Positions 10,082-18,375 of a stretch of DNA of 64,000 nucleotides are shown here, in pieces (within the stretch, counting starts at the first letter, position 1; each line of letters begins with the position of its first letter). A program made the translations under genes and the position numbers. Below the pieces are notes generated by a model that was not told the origin of the DNA, did not search any database, and saw only the letters and a program-made list of their open reading frames with translations. Source of the DNA: Candidatus Kapaibacterium thiocyanatum (GTDB lineage Bacteria; Bacteroidota; Ignavibacteria; Kapaibacteriales; Kapaibacteriaceae); contig MKVH01000024.1 in the NCBI GenBank assembly GCA_001899175.1, positions 434,001 to 498,000 on the forward strand, in the 5' to 3' direction.

Positions 10082-11166
10082 TGTCCGTTCGATTCCATAC
10101 GCTCACCATCGCCGACGTCCGCAGGGAAACCCCTGATGCCATCGCCATCACGTTCGCCGTTCCCGACGATCTGAAGCCGGTCTTCCAGTACAAGCAGGGA
10201 CAATACATTACCGTACGCGTGGATGTGGATGGCGTGAGTCATCGCCGCAACTATTCGCTGTGCAGCAGCCCCGTACTCGACGAACCGCTGACGATCGGCG
10301 TCAAACGCATCAATGACGGCGTCGTCTCGGGCTGGCTGAACGACCGCGTACGTGTCGGCGACAGCATCGAGGTCTATCCTCCGATGGGCAACTTCACCAG
10401 GGAGCTGCAGCCCGACCATGCACGGCACTACGTGCTGTTCGGTGGCGGATCAGGGATCACGCCGCTGCTGTCGATCCTGAAGAGCATCCTGAGGGTGGAG
10501 CCGGGCAGCGTGGTCACGCTGCTCTATGCGAACAGGAACGAGGCGTCCATCATGTTCGACGGCCAGTTGCAGAAGCTCAGGACCGACTACGGCGACCGTC
10601 TGCGTATCGTCCACATACTCGAGGATACGGCATCATCCGCACGCGAGGCCATCGCGGGACGGATGGAGCCGGATACCGTACGTACTCTGATACGGTCCTG
10701 GGTGCCCGATCCGGCCATCTCCGAATTCTTCATCTGCGGTCCGCAGGGCATGATGCAGGGTATTCTCGACGTCCTCCACGAACGTGGGGTGGATGATCGT
10801 CATATACACCGCGAATACTTCACGTTGACGAAGGACGATATGGAACAGAGAGACCAGGTAGCGCCCACGGACGCCGGCGATGAAATCGTGACGCGTACCG
10901 TGACCGTGCGCCTCTACGGCCAGGAGCATACGTTCGAAGTGCATCCCGACGAAACCATCCTGACGGCGGCGATCCGCGAGAACGTCGATCCGCCGTTCGC
11001 CTGCCAGATCGGAGCCTGCTGCACGTGCCGTGCGAAGCTCACGACCGGGCGCGTCGTGATGGACGAGCGCGAAGCATTGAGCGACGATGAAATGGAAGAG
11101 GGCTACATCCTCACCTGTCAATCCCATCCGCTCACGGATGGATGTTTCGCCGACTACGATCAATAA
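10081..11166 (+). CDS. Flavo-ferredoxin NAD(P)H reductase, PaaE-type, in the suf operon
   Basis: 361 residues with three modules in order. An FAD-binding ferredoxin-reductase barrel at about 1-105 carries the HRRNYSLCSSP motif. An NAD(P)-binding domain at about 110-235 carries FGGGSGITPLLSIL. A plant-type [2Fe-2S] domain at about 265-361 has ligands C-x4-C-x2-C (CQIGACCTC) and a distal cysteine in ILTCQSHP. This architecture is that of PaaE/HmpX-like reductases. No phenylacetate oxygenase genes are nearby; the gene overlaps the DUF59 gene by one base and is two bases from the Rrf2 gene. It may therefore supply electrons for Fe-S assembly (inference). The ATG at 10081 is used rather than the longer frame running back into the DUF59 gene. 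Confidence 0.9.
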   Translation: MSVRFHTLTIADVRRETPDAIAITFAVPDDLKPVFQYKQGQYITVRVDVDGVSHRRNYSLCSSPVLDEPLTIGVKRINDGVVSGWLNDRVRVGDSIEVYPPMGNFTRELQPDHARHYVLFGGGSGITPLLSILKSILRVEPGSVVTLLYANRNEASIMFDGQLQKLRTDYGDRLRIVHILEDTASSAREAIAGRMEPDTVRTLIRSWVPDPAISEFFICGPQGMMQGILDVLHERGVDDRHIHREYFTLTKDDMEQRDQVAPTDAGDEIVTRTVTVRLYGQEHTFEVHPDETILTAAIRENVDPPFACQIGACCTCRAKLTTGRVVMDEREALSDDEMEEGYILTCQSHPLTDGCFADYDQ

Positions 11167-11168
11167 CC

Positions 11169-11618
11169 ATGCTCAAGCTCTCCAAACGCGTCGAATACGC
11201 TCTGCTGGCCGTGCAGGAAATGGCGCGCCAGCCCGAGACGGTCGTCTCGGCCAAGGACGTGGCCGCACGTTTCAACATATCGTTCACGCTCGTGGCCAAG
11301 GTGCTGCAGCAGTTGGGACATGCCGGCTACGTACGCTCGTCGAAGGGCGTGCGCGGTGGCTACGTCCTGGCCGTAGCTCCGCAGAAGATCAGCATCGCCG
11401 ACGTGATCGAAGCCGTGGAGGGCCGGCAGGCGATCGTCGACTGCCAGGACGAGACGGAACACGACTGCAGCGTACAGCACTGCTGCACGATCCGCGGTCC
11501 GCTCGCGATCCTGCAGGAGCGCATCACGACGACATTCTCCTCCATGTCCGTAGCCGAACTCGTCGGCAACAGACATATCGTTCAAGTGAAATTGAATCAA
11601 CCTACACTCACAACCTGA
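11169..11618 (+). CDS. Rrf2-family transcriptional regulator, probable Fe-S sensor
   Basis: 149 residues. An N-terminal winged helix-turn-helix typical of Rrf2/IscR proteins is present: KRVEYALLAVQEMA, then KDVAARFNISFTLVAKVLQQL and SSKGVRGGY. Four cysteines in the C-terminal part (C-x7-C-x4-C-C, within VDCQDETEHDCSVQHCC) could bind an Fe-S cluster as in IscR or SufR, though the spacing differs from classical IscR. Located inside the suf operon, so autoregulation of the promoter at 4495 is likely (inference). The start is the ATG two bases after the reductase stop. Confidence 0.92.
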   Translation: MLKLSKRVEYALLAVQEMARQPETVVSAKDVAARFNISFTLVAKVLQQLGHAGYVRSSKGVRGGYVLAVAPQKISIADVIEAVEGRQAIVDCQDETEHDCSVQHCCTIRGPLAILQERITTTFSSMSVAELVGNRHIVQVKLNQPTLTT

Positions 11619-11628
11619 TCGCACTGCC

Positions 11629-12027
11629 ATGTCCGTAGCAATCCTCGGAGCCGACAGCGTCTCCATTCCTACCGGAATCACCGGCACGGATGAGCACGAC
11701 AACATCAATGTCTCGATCAAGGCCCTGGCCGAAATCAAGAAGATCAAGGAACAGAACAGCATTCCCGACGACTACGGCCTCCGGCTGGGCGTCAAGGGCG
11801 GCGGCTGTTCCGGCATGTCCTATACGCTCGGATTCGATGCGTCCTCGCGTGAGAACGACCGCGTTCTCGAAGCCGAAGGCGTGAGGATGTTCATCGATAC
11901 CAAGAGCATGTTCTATCTCATGGGCATCACGCTGGACTTCAGCGACGGCCTCATGGGCAAGGGCTTCACTTTCAACAATCCGAATGCAACCAAGACCTGT
12001 GGTTGCGGTTCATCGTTCGGCGTCTAA
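11629..12027 (+). CDS. A-type Fe-S carrier protein (SufA/ErpA/IscA family)
   Basis: 132 residues. The three conserved cysteines of A-type carriers are present: one in KGGGCSGMSY and two in TKTCGCGSSF. The fold-defining segment LDFSDGLMGKGFTFNNPNA matches the family. An N-terminal extension of about 25 residues precedes the usual start of homology. It likely carries Fe-S clusters from SufBCD to client proteins. Which paralogue name (SufA, ErpA or IscA) applies cannot be decided from sequence alone. Follows the Rrf2 gene by ten bases. Confidence 0.93.
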   Translation: MSVAILGADSVSIPTGITGTDEHDNINVSIKALAEIKKIKEQNSIPDDYGLRLGVKGGGCSGMSYTLGFDASSRENDRVLEAEGVRMFIDTKSMFYLMGITLDFSDGLMGKGFTFNNPNATKTCGCGSSFGV

Positions 12028-12056
12028 CCTATTCTCCAACCATTCAGGATCCAGTG

Positions 12057-12683
12057 ATGTCGTACGAATGGAAGTTCAATCCGCGTCCCTACAGCGACGA
12101 AGAAGCGAAGGAGCTGCTCAAGGATGTCGTGTCACCCGAGACCACGGACTGGCACTACAATACGCACCACAAGGGCTATGTGACGTTCCTCAACAAGATC
12201 GAAGCCGCCCTGCCGAACGCCGACAAGTCCCTCGCCAACGGCAACTGGAGCGACTTCGGTGAACTGAAGCGCCGTCAGACGTGGAATCACGCCGGTACGG
12301 TCCTTCATGACGTCTACTGGGAAGTTCTCGGCGGCGACGGTGATCCGGCGAAGGGCCCTGACGTCGTAGCTGCCATCACGAAGGAATTCGGATCGTTCGA
12401 TGCATGGAAAGCCGACTTCAAGGCCACGGCACTGGCCGCCAAGCTTTCGGGCTGGGGCGTGCTCTGCATCGATCAGCTCTATTCCGGCCGTCTGCTCAAC
12501 GTACTCGTGGACGAACATCACTATGGCGCGATCTGGGGCGGTATCCCGCTGATTTCGTGCGACGTGTTCGAACACGCCTACTATCACAAGAGCGGTCCCG
12601 GCCGCGCCGCATACATCGACAGCTTCCTGAACAACCTCCACTGGGGGCGCATCAACGCACGGTACAAGAAGTTCGCGAAGTAA
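12057..12683 (+). CDS. Fe/Mn superoxide dismutase
   Basis: 208 residues. Destroys superoxide, which damages Fe-S clusters, consistent with its place at the end of the Fe-S genes. Metal ligands can be assigned: a histidine in WHYNTHHKGYV, one in WNHAGTVLHDVYW, and the Asp and His of DVFEHAYYH. The middle segment differs from the common WNHxFYW form and DVFEHAYY replaces the usual DVWEHAYY, so this is a divergent subgroup; metal preference (Fe or Mn) cannot be read reliably. The ATG at 12057 follows the carrier gene by 29 bases; there is no signal peptide, so it is cytosolic. Confidence 0.93.
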   Translation: MSYEWKFNPRPYSDEEAKELLKDVVSPETTDWHYNTHHKGYVTFLNKIEAALPNADKSLANGNWSDFGELKRRQTWNHAGTVLHDVYWEVLGGDGDPAKGPDVVAAITKEFGSFDAWKADFKATALAAKLSGWGVLCIDQLYSGRLLNVLVDEHHYGAIWGGIPLISCDVFEHAYYHKSGPGRAAYIDSFLNNLHWGRINARYKKFAK

Positions 12684-12687
12684 GCTC

Positions 12688-13314
12688 ATGCTACTCGGCC
12701 TCTTCCCGCTCAACCTCGTCCTCTTTCCGCAATCGCAGGTGCCTCTGCACATCTTCGAGCCGCGCTATCGCGCGCTGATAAGCGAATGCATGACGGAAGG
12801 CAAGGTGTTCGGTGTCAATCTGGTCGAGCAAGGACATCTCTATCCGATCGGATGCGCTGCACGCGTCACCTCCCTCACACAGCAGTATGAGGATGGACGC
12901 ATGGACGTCATGGTGGAAGGCGTGCAGCGCTTCCGGCTCCTTGGAGTGAAGGAAGACGACGCCCCATACGTCGTCGGTGAAGTGGAGTTCCTCGACGACG
13001 AAGACGTGCCGGTCGATACGAACCTCATCGCCCGTTGTGCCGATCTCTACAACCAGATCGTCGAACTCGTCTATGGAACGTCGGCCAGGTTGTTCGATAC
13101 GAAGGGAACGTCGACCTCCGCACCTTCGTTCTACATGGCGCCGAAGTCAGGCCTCAACACGGATCAGAAGCAGCATCTGATCGAGATGGATTCCGAGAAT
13201 GCTCGACTGGAATATCTTTACGACCATCTCGCCGAGATCGTTCCCACTGTCCGCCAAGCCGAACTCGTACAACGTGTGATCGCATCAGACGGATATTTTC
13301 CTCCTACCGCATGA
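12688..13314 (+). CDS. Lon N-terminal (substrate-binding) domain protein
   Basis: 208 residues consisting of a stand-alone Lon substrate-binding domain. The typical opening is LFPLNLVLFPQSQVPLHIFE followed by PRYRALISECM; the core VMVEGVQRFRLLGV is also characteristic. There is no AAA+ or protease domain, so this is not Lon itself. Stand-alone members are widespread, but their role is poorly defined. Begins four bases after the superoxide dismutase stop and overlaps the next gene by four bases. Confidence 0.9.
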   Translation: MLLGLFPLNLVLFPQSQVPLHIFEPRYRALISECMTEGKVFGVNLVEQGHLYPIGCAARVTSLTQQYEDGRMDVMVEGVQRFRLLGVKEDDAPYVVGEVEFLDDEDVPVDTNLIARCADLYNQIVELVYGTSARLFDTKGTSTSAPSFYMAPKSGLNTDQKQHLIEMDSENARLEYLYDHLAEIVPTVRQAELVQRVIASDGYFPPTA

Positions 13315-14561
13315 ATCCCGGTTCCAATATCGGTCTGCACCAGCGGGCCACCTACAAGCTCATCGATAAACTGCTGTCCCACGACTACCGCGATCCGGTC
13401 GAACTGCTCGGATCACTGGTGAGGGACATCGTGGACAACGCACAACTGGTGATGACCGGAGGACGCGTATGGGAACTCGATCCGAAGAACGAGACCTACA
13501 TCCTGCGTGTCCAGTACGGCGAAATGGAATTCCTCAACGAAGGAACGCGCCGGACCCTCGAGGACATGCCGGCCATGGCCCAGCTCGCCCAGCGCAAGAC
13601 GCTGGTGGCCTCGGGATCGGATGAGGACGTTCGCGGAAAGAGGGTCTATTCGCTGACGGGCGTGGGCGACGTCGTACGCTGCCCGTCCGGTCCGTTGTTC
13701 CGTTACGCCATGGCTTTCACGGCCCACGATCTCAATGAGGAATTCTACGATACGATCGTCGTGGTCGGCAGTGCGGCCACGACGGCATTGCGGAACATGC
13801 AGTCGGCACAGCGCGAACGCAAGCTCCAGCACGACCTCGACCAGGCCTGGGAGATCCAGCGCGGACTGGTGCCCGACCATGCACTCCGCTTCAAGCAATA
13901 CGATCTCTACGGTATCTCGCTACCCGACAGCGTCGTGGGTGGTGACTATTTCGACTATCTCTATCCTCCCGAAGAAGACAAGGACAGGCTTGGAGTCGTG
14001 ATCAGCGATGCGGCCAGCAAGGGACTGCCCGCTGCCGTGCAGGCACTGTTCGTGAGCGGGGCGCTGCGCATGGGGGTAAGCTTCCACACCAAGATTTCGT
14101 CCCTCATCGCACGACTGAATACCCTCATCTACGACACGTTCCCGTTCGAACGCTTCGTGTCGCTATGCTATTGCGAGCTGACGCATTCGGCGAACGGTCT
14201 GGTACTGTATGCGAATGCCGGACATTGCCCGCCCGTGCACTACAACGCCGCAACGGGAACGACGACACTGCTCCAGCCGACCGGGGGCATCCTCGGTATC
14301 GTCGAGGAACAACCGTTCCGGGTCGAGAATATCAATATGGGCAGTGGCGATATCCTGTTGCTGTATACGGACGGAATCACCGAGGCACAGGACAGGAGCG
14401 GCAGCCTCTATGGTGAGGAACGTCTGCAGCGGTTCGTCGCGGATAATCACGACGTTTCCGCGGAACTGCTCGCACACCGTCTGCTCGAGGAGATCCAGCT
14501 CTACAGTGCGGGCGCAGGCTATCAGGACGACAAGACGCTCGTCGTCATCAAGAGATCGTAG
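13311..14561 (+). CDS. GAF-like sensor with SpoIIE/RsbU-type PP2C phosphatase domain
   Basis: 416 residues. Residues about 1-155 look like a GAF-type sensor domain; a helical linker (QSAQRERKLQHDLDQAWEIQ) leads into a PP2C SpoIIE domain. Metal-binding aspartates are visible in VGGDYFDY, SDAASKGLPA, LYTDGITEA and YQDDKTLVVI. RsbU-type phosphatases dephosphorylate anti-anti-sigma factors in partner-switching stress pathways; no RsbV/RsbW-like partner is encoded nearby. Overlaps the Lon-domain gene by four bases and ends the run. The longer frame reaching back to 13035 lies inside the preceding gene and is not used. Confidence 0.9.
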   Translation: MNPGSNIGLHQRATYKLIDKLLSHDYRDPVELLGSLVRDIVDNAQLVMTGGRVWELDPKNETYILRVQYGEMEFLNEGTRRTLEDMPAMAQLAQRKTLVASGSDEDVRGKRVYSLTGVGDVVRCPSGPLFRYAMAFTAHDLNEEFYDTIVVVGSAATTALRNMQSAQRERKLQHDLDQAWEIQRGLVPDHALRFKQYDLYGISLPDSVVGGDYFDYLYPPEEDKDRLGVVISDAASKGLPAAVQALFVSGALRMGVSFHTKISSLIARLNTLIYDTFPFERFVSLCYCELTHSANGLVLYANAGHCPPVHYNAATGTTTLLQPTGGILGIVEEQPFRVENINMGSGDILLLYTDGITEAQDRSGSLYGEERLQRFVADNHDVSAELLAHRLLEEIQLYSAGAGYQDDKTLVVIKRS

Positions 14562-14588
14562 TACCGTGCATTACCTGTACCCATCGCA

Positions 14589-15194
14589 TCAGGGTGTCGG
14601 CGATTGCTGCTGCGTATTCACACCCTGCATCGCACGTTCCGCACCGATGCGGACGATATCGTCGACCGCCTTCACCGCACTGGTGATCATCGTTCGCAGG
14701 GCTTCCTCTTCATCGGCAGGGAATGCACCGAGGACGTAGTCGACGAGCCCACCTGGACCGAACTTCCTGTCGATACCGCAACGCAACCTCCAGAACGAGG
14801 GAGTGCCCAGTTCCGTGATCATGGACGTCAGTCCGTTGTGTCCGCCATCGCTTCCTGAAGACCGGAGATGGATCCTGCCGGTGGGGAAGTTGTATTCGTC
14901 CACGATGGCCACGACGCGGTCCGGGCCCAGGCGATGCAGGCCGAGAAGGTGCTTCACGGCACGTCCCGAGTCATTCATGTAGGTGAGGGGCTTCACGAGA
15001 AGAACGCTCTGTCCTGCATGACGATACGATGCCTCCTGCCACAACGACGACGGCTCCTTCCACTCGGCGTCGTGCTGCCTGGCCAGTTCGTCGACGACCA
15101 TGAAACCGATGTTATGCCGGGTTGCGGCATACTTCGCTCCGGGGTTGCCGAGGCCGACGATCAGCCAGGAGGGTGCGGTCGTGGATAATTTCAT
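14589..15194 (-). CDS. pth: Peptidyl-tRNA hydrolase
   Basis: 201 residues, normal length. Cleaves peptidyl-tRNA released from stalled ribosomes. Hallmarks: IVGLGNPGAKYAATRHNIGF with the catalytic histidine in RHNIGF, KPLTYMNDSG, VDEYNFPTGRIHLRSSGSDG (the aspartate follows the family pattern; Tyr-Asn stands where Asp-Leu/Met is common) and GGHNGLTSMI. Its 3' end converges on the phosphatase gene with only 27 bases between, and no terminator hairpin is visible there. Confidence 0.96.
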   Translation of the reverse strand: MKLSTTAPSWLIVGLGNPGAKYAATRHNIGFMVVDELARQHDAEWKEPSSLWQEASYRHAGQSVLLVKPLTYMNDSGRAVKHLLGLHRLGPDRVVAIVDEYNFPTGRIHLRSSGSDGGHNGLTSMITELGTPSFWRLRCGIDRKFGPGGLVDYVLGAFPADEEEALRTMITSAVKAVDDIVRIGAERAMQGVNTQQQSPTP

Positions 15195-15280
15195 AACTGG
15201 TTGTCGTTTTGAAGGTTAGTGTTATTTTTGGCGAGCCTGTCTGACCCGCAGGCCTTGACAGAACGCAGATACGATCGCTC

Positions 15281-15304
15281 TTGCTACGTACATCCACGTA
15301 GCAA
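15281..15304. promoter_or_regulatory. Perfect inverted repeat between pth and the surface-protein run
   Basis: TTGCTACGT and ACGTAGCAA form a perfect 9-bp inverted repeat around a 6-base loop. It lies in the 267-base divergent gap between pth (minus) and the first gene of the surface run (plus). A smaller hairpin (GCAGG/CCTGC, 15311-15326) follows. No T-tract accompanies them, so a terminator is unlikely; an operator or a 5'-leader structure is more plausible. The AT-rich stretch ATCTATATAAATC at about 15329-15341 may belong to a promoter. Confidence 0.4.
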
Positions 15305-15461
15305 AAGTACGCAGGTAAAACCCTGCAAATCTATATAAATCAACGGATTAGGCAAATCTACGTATTTGCCGGATGAAGCCCCTGACGCAGTTTTGTACCG
15401 CGACGTGCAACGACCTCTGTACGGATGCAACTACGGGCATAGGGATCAACTGAATCAACTG

Positions 15462-17336
15462 ATGAACTTTGGTACTCAGCATAGCTGGCGTATGAGGATA
15501 GGGATGGTATGCACCATACTCGTCCTCGCCATCGGGATCGCCACCGCACAGGACAATGTCGGGATCGGCACTGCCACTCCTGACCCGTCTGCGTTGCTGG
15601 ATCTGAGCGCTACCAACAAGGGCTTGCTGATTCCCCGCGTGACCGTCGCCCAGCGCGATGCCATTTCCCTCCCGGCGACGGGACTGATGATCTACAATCT
15701 CGACCAGAAGGAATTCCAGTACAACAGCGGTATACCTTCCGCTCCCGTATGGCGGAGATTCATTTCCATTGGAACGGACGGTAACAGCGGTGATTTCTGG
15801 ACGTTGACGGGCAATGCCGGTACGGACCAGACGCGCCACTACCTCGGTACGCGCGACGCGGCGCCGCTCGTGATGAAGACGAACGACACGACGCGCCTCA
15901 CGATCTCTCCCCTCGGTATCATCACGGCCGATGGCCCCGTCAGGATCATGAAGACCATCGACCTCTCCGGTGCCACGGTGCCGTTCTGGCTCAATGGCCA
16001 GGCCGGTACGCAAGGTCAGGTGATGATTTCCAACGGTCCGCTCGCCACGCCTTCCTATACGAGCCGACTTTCCCTTCAGAGCATCACGACCGATACGCTG
16101 AATGCCGGAGTGACGAATATCTCCGGTCCGCTCACCGTCAACGGTCCTACGATCTTCAACGACACCGTCCGCTTCTCGATCTTCCCCAAGTTGCCGTTGC
16201 CGCACAACAACATGTTCGTGGGCAGTACGGCCGGCTATGCGGAATATCTTCCGCCGGGCGCCGACAGCTCGTTCCTTGGATTGTTCAACGGACGTCCGAC
16301 ATGGTTCAACCTGTCCAGCCTCATCCGCAGCCAGTCCTGGACCGTGGGTGGTAATACGACGCCGGGCAGTCCCATTATCGGCAACATGGCGACGTCGGGG
16401 ATCATGGATCTGGACGTACGTGCCGGTGGTCGCTCGCTCATCATGCTCAACGGTAGTTCGGGGCTCATTGACATCAAGGGACCGCTCAACCTGATGGGCA
16501 ATACCACGCCGCTCACGCTCAACGGCAATGCCGGTAACGAGGGAAGCGTCATGGTCAGCAAGGGTGTCGGCCAGACACCGGTATGGAGCGGCGCTCTTCT
16601 CGTTTCCGATACGAACATCATCATCTCGGCACCGAAGTTCACGACGTCGTCCACGACGACGACCACGCACTACGGTCCGACGATCTTTACGCAACTGCCG
16701 CAGATCCCGCTGCTGTCCGGCCACATTCTGGTGGGCAACAGCCAGGATATCGCCGTTCCGCTTCCTCCGGGAATCGACGGTGCTATGCTCCAGATCCAGC
16801 TCGGGCGCCCGATCTGGCAAAGTCCCGAGCGTGCCAACTACTGGTCCCGTGCCGGTAATACCGGCATCGGCCCCACGGATTATATCGGAACGACGGACGA
16901 CAACGATGTCCGCATCAGCACCAACGGTACCACGCGCGTGAATATCGCCCGTTCGACCGGTTCTGTCTCGATGACGTCGCTGTCCGGCGCACCGGTCATC
17001 GCACCTGTCGCATCGGATGACGGCCTGGTCGTCGCCACAGGTAACGGTACGCTCACGAAGCGCGACAAGAGTTCCGTTCTCGCCATGCTCGGCATCTATG
17101 GCGGTCGGTATCAGAACGGTACGGCTTCGCCCGAGTTCACGGTCGTCATCACGCTGCCGGCAGGATCCACGCTGGATCCGCAGGCCGCGATCTCCCTTAC
17201 TCCCGAAGCATCGTCGAGCGTGTCCGCCACTCCCTTCGTCGTGAACGGATCGCGGACGGCCACGACGTTCATCATCAACTTCCCGGGTGGACTCAATCCT
17301 GGTGAAGCCATCAACTGGATGGTGAAGAATCCCTGA
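15462..17336 (+). CDS. Exported surface protein, tail-fibre-like front domain
   Basis: About 624 residues from the ATG at 15462; ATG 15492 is an alternative that starts directly at the signal peptide (MRIGMVCTILVLAIGIATAQ). The start of the mature protein, DNVGIGTATPDPSALLDLSA followed by NKGLLIPR, is a pattern common in Bacteroidota surface and tail-fibre-like proteins. The rest is rich in Thr, Ser, Gly and Asn with recurring short blocks such as LTLNGNAGNEGSVMVS and PLLSGHILVGNSQ, suggesting beta-structure. No enzymatic motif and no T9SS C-terminal domain are visible. First gene of the surface-protein run; the next starts 2-65 bases downstream. Function unknown. Confidence 0.8.
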   Translation: MNFGTQHSWRMRIGMVCTILVLAIGIATAQDNVGIGTATPDPSALLDLSATNKGLLIPRVTVAQRDAISLPATGLMIYNLDQKEFQYNSGIPSAPVWRRFISIGTDGNSGDFWTLTGNAGTDQTRHYLGTRDAAPLVMKTNDTTRLTISPLGIITADGPVRIMKTIDLSGATVPFWLNGQAGTQGQVMISNGPLATPSYTSRLSLQSITTDTLNAGVTNISGPLTVNGPTIFNDTVRFSIFPKLPLPHNNMFVGSTAGYAEYLPPGADSSFLGLFNGRPTWFNLSSLIRSQSWTVGGNTTPGSPIIGNMATSGIMDLDVRAGGRSLIMLNGSSGLIDIKGPLNLMGNTTPLTLNGNAGNEGSVMVSKGVGQTPVWSGALLVSDTNIIISAPKFTTSSTTTTTHYGPTIFTQLPQIPLLSGHILVGNSQDIAVPLPPGIDGAMLQIQLGRPIWQSPERANYWSRAGNTGIGPTDYIGTTDDNDVRISTNGTTRVNIARSTGSVSMTSLSGAPVIAPVASDDGLVVATGNGTLTKRDKSSVLAMLGIYGGRYQNGTASPEFTVVITLPAGSTLDPQAAISLTPEASSSVSATPFVVNGSRTATTFIINFPGGLNPGEAINWMVKNP

Positions 17337-17401
17337 TCATGGACCTCAAGCACGTGTCACTACAATCAACCACATTACCCACTTTTGTCCGGAGTTCTTC
17401 A

Positions 17402-18247
17402 GTGAAGTTCTCTAATCTTCTCAAGGGACTCGCCGTTTCGGCCGTCCTGATCACTTGTGCCTCGGAAGCGTATGCACAGCTTCCCCTGCGTACCCGTTCG
17501 TTGCAGCTCATCGGTTCGACGAGCGGCACGCTGACCCACGAAGCAGCAGCAGCTACGACGTCCTATACACTGACGTGGCCCGCAGCAGGTGTTACGGCCG
17601 GAAACAACGGTTTCCTTCAGTCGGATCCGACCGGTGCCATGAGCTGGTTCCTCATCCCCACGGGTGAGCAACTCGTGACCGTCGACGCCAATGGTGCCGC
17701 TGGTCAAGTAGCCTACTTCACGGACAACAACTCGCTGACGTCCAGCCCCCGCTTCCAGTACGACAACGCCACGGCGAACATGACGCTGGGCGACAATGCA
17801 CAGAACGGTACGATCATCCTTGGTGACGGAGCATCGGCCAACACCGGTACGCTCAATGTGACGGGCCCCCTCACGGGCGCACGGAACTATACGCTGCCCG
17901 ATGCTTCGGGTACCATTCCCGTGACGACGAACATCCCGTCCGCCGGCACGGCGGGCTACATCCTCGTCGCCAACGCCGACGGTACGTCGACGTGGACGGT
18001 CAATCCTCTTGCCAACGTCGAACGTGGCGTGTTCACACCCACGGCCGGTGCCTACACGGCTGCCATTACGGTTACGGGTACGCCCGACCTGACGAACGAT
18101 GTCATTCTTGTGACGTCGTACGACACGGCGGGTGGTGGTCAGGTTCTCCAGGTTACGGGTGTCGCTGCCGGTACGATCACGGTCTCCGCTGCGGGTCCGT
18201 TCATCGGCACGGAGCGCATCTCGTGGATCTGGATTCCGATCCCCTAA
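17402..18247 (+). CDS. Exported beta-rich protein of the surface run
   Basis: 281 residues from GTG 17402, which has a GGAG Shine-Dalgarno-like box seven bases upstream and gives an ordinary signal peptide ending CASEAYAQ. An ATG at 17339 would add 21 residues and cannot be excluded. After cleavage the protein begins LPLRTRSLQLIGST, shared in form with the next gene (LPVRTRDLRLF), then a YTLTWPAAG motif found in all four repeat proteins downstream, and a YTLPDASGTIPV motif. It lacks the 15-residue repeat array, so it looks like a short version of the same front and back domains. Function unknown. Confidence 0.8.
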   Translation: MKFSNLLKGLAVSAVLITCASEAYAQLPLRTRSLQLIGSTSGTLTHEAAAATTSYTLTWPAAGVTAGNNGFLQSDPTGAMSWFLIPTGEQLVTVDANGAAGQVAYFTDNNSLTSSPRFQYDNATANMTLGDNAQNGTIILGDGASANTGTLNVTGPLTGARNYTLPDASGTIPVTTNIPSAGTAGYILVANADGTSTWTVNPLANVERGVFTPTAGAYTAAITVTGTPDLTNDVILVTSYDTAGGGQVLQVTGVAAGTITVSAAGPFIGTERISWIWIPIP

Positions 18248-18265
18248 TAGTAGTCTTCGAGTTGT

Positions 18266-18320
18266 CGGGGGAGTACCCCCGGCAGTCAGGGAAGAGAGGG
18301 CCTCGTTTCTCTTTCCTGAC
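18266..18320 (+). promoter_or_regulatory. Two adjacent hairpins inside the surface-protein run
   Basis: CGGGGG-AGTA-CCCCCG (18266-18281) is followed four bases later by a 13-bp stem, GTCAGGGAAGAGA / TCTCTTTCCTGAC with one G-U pair (18285-18320). They occupy the only sizeable gap (128 bases) inside the run. Neither is followed by a clear T-tract, so partial termination, RNA processing or mRNA stabilisation are possible (inference). Confidence 0.45.
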
Positions 18321-18375
18321 CGCCAGAACAGCATGGTAGGAACGCAAGAACGACTGCATCATCGGTTGACACTCA

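Noticed and set aside
9767-11166. Phenylacetate degradation (paa) cluster
   Set aside because: Only PaaD- and PaaE-like genes are present; the oxygenase subunits are absent and the neighbours are suf genes.
14561-14589. Terminator between the phosphatase gene and pth
   Set aside because: No hairpin with a T-tract could be found in the 27-base convergent gap.
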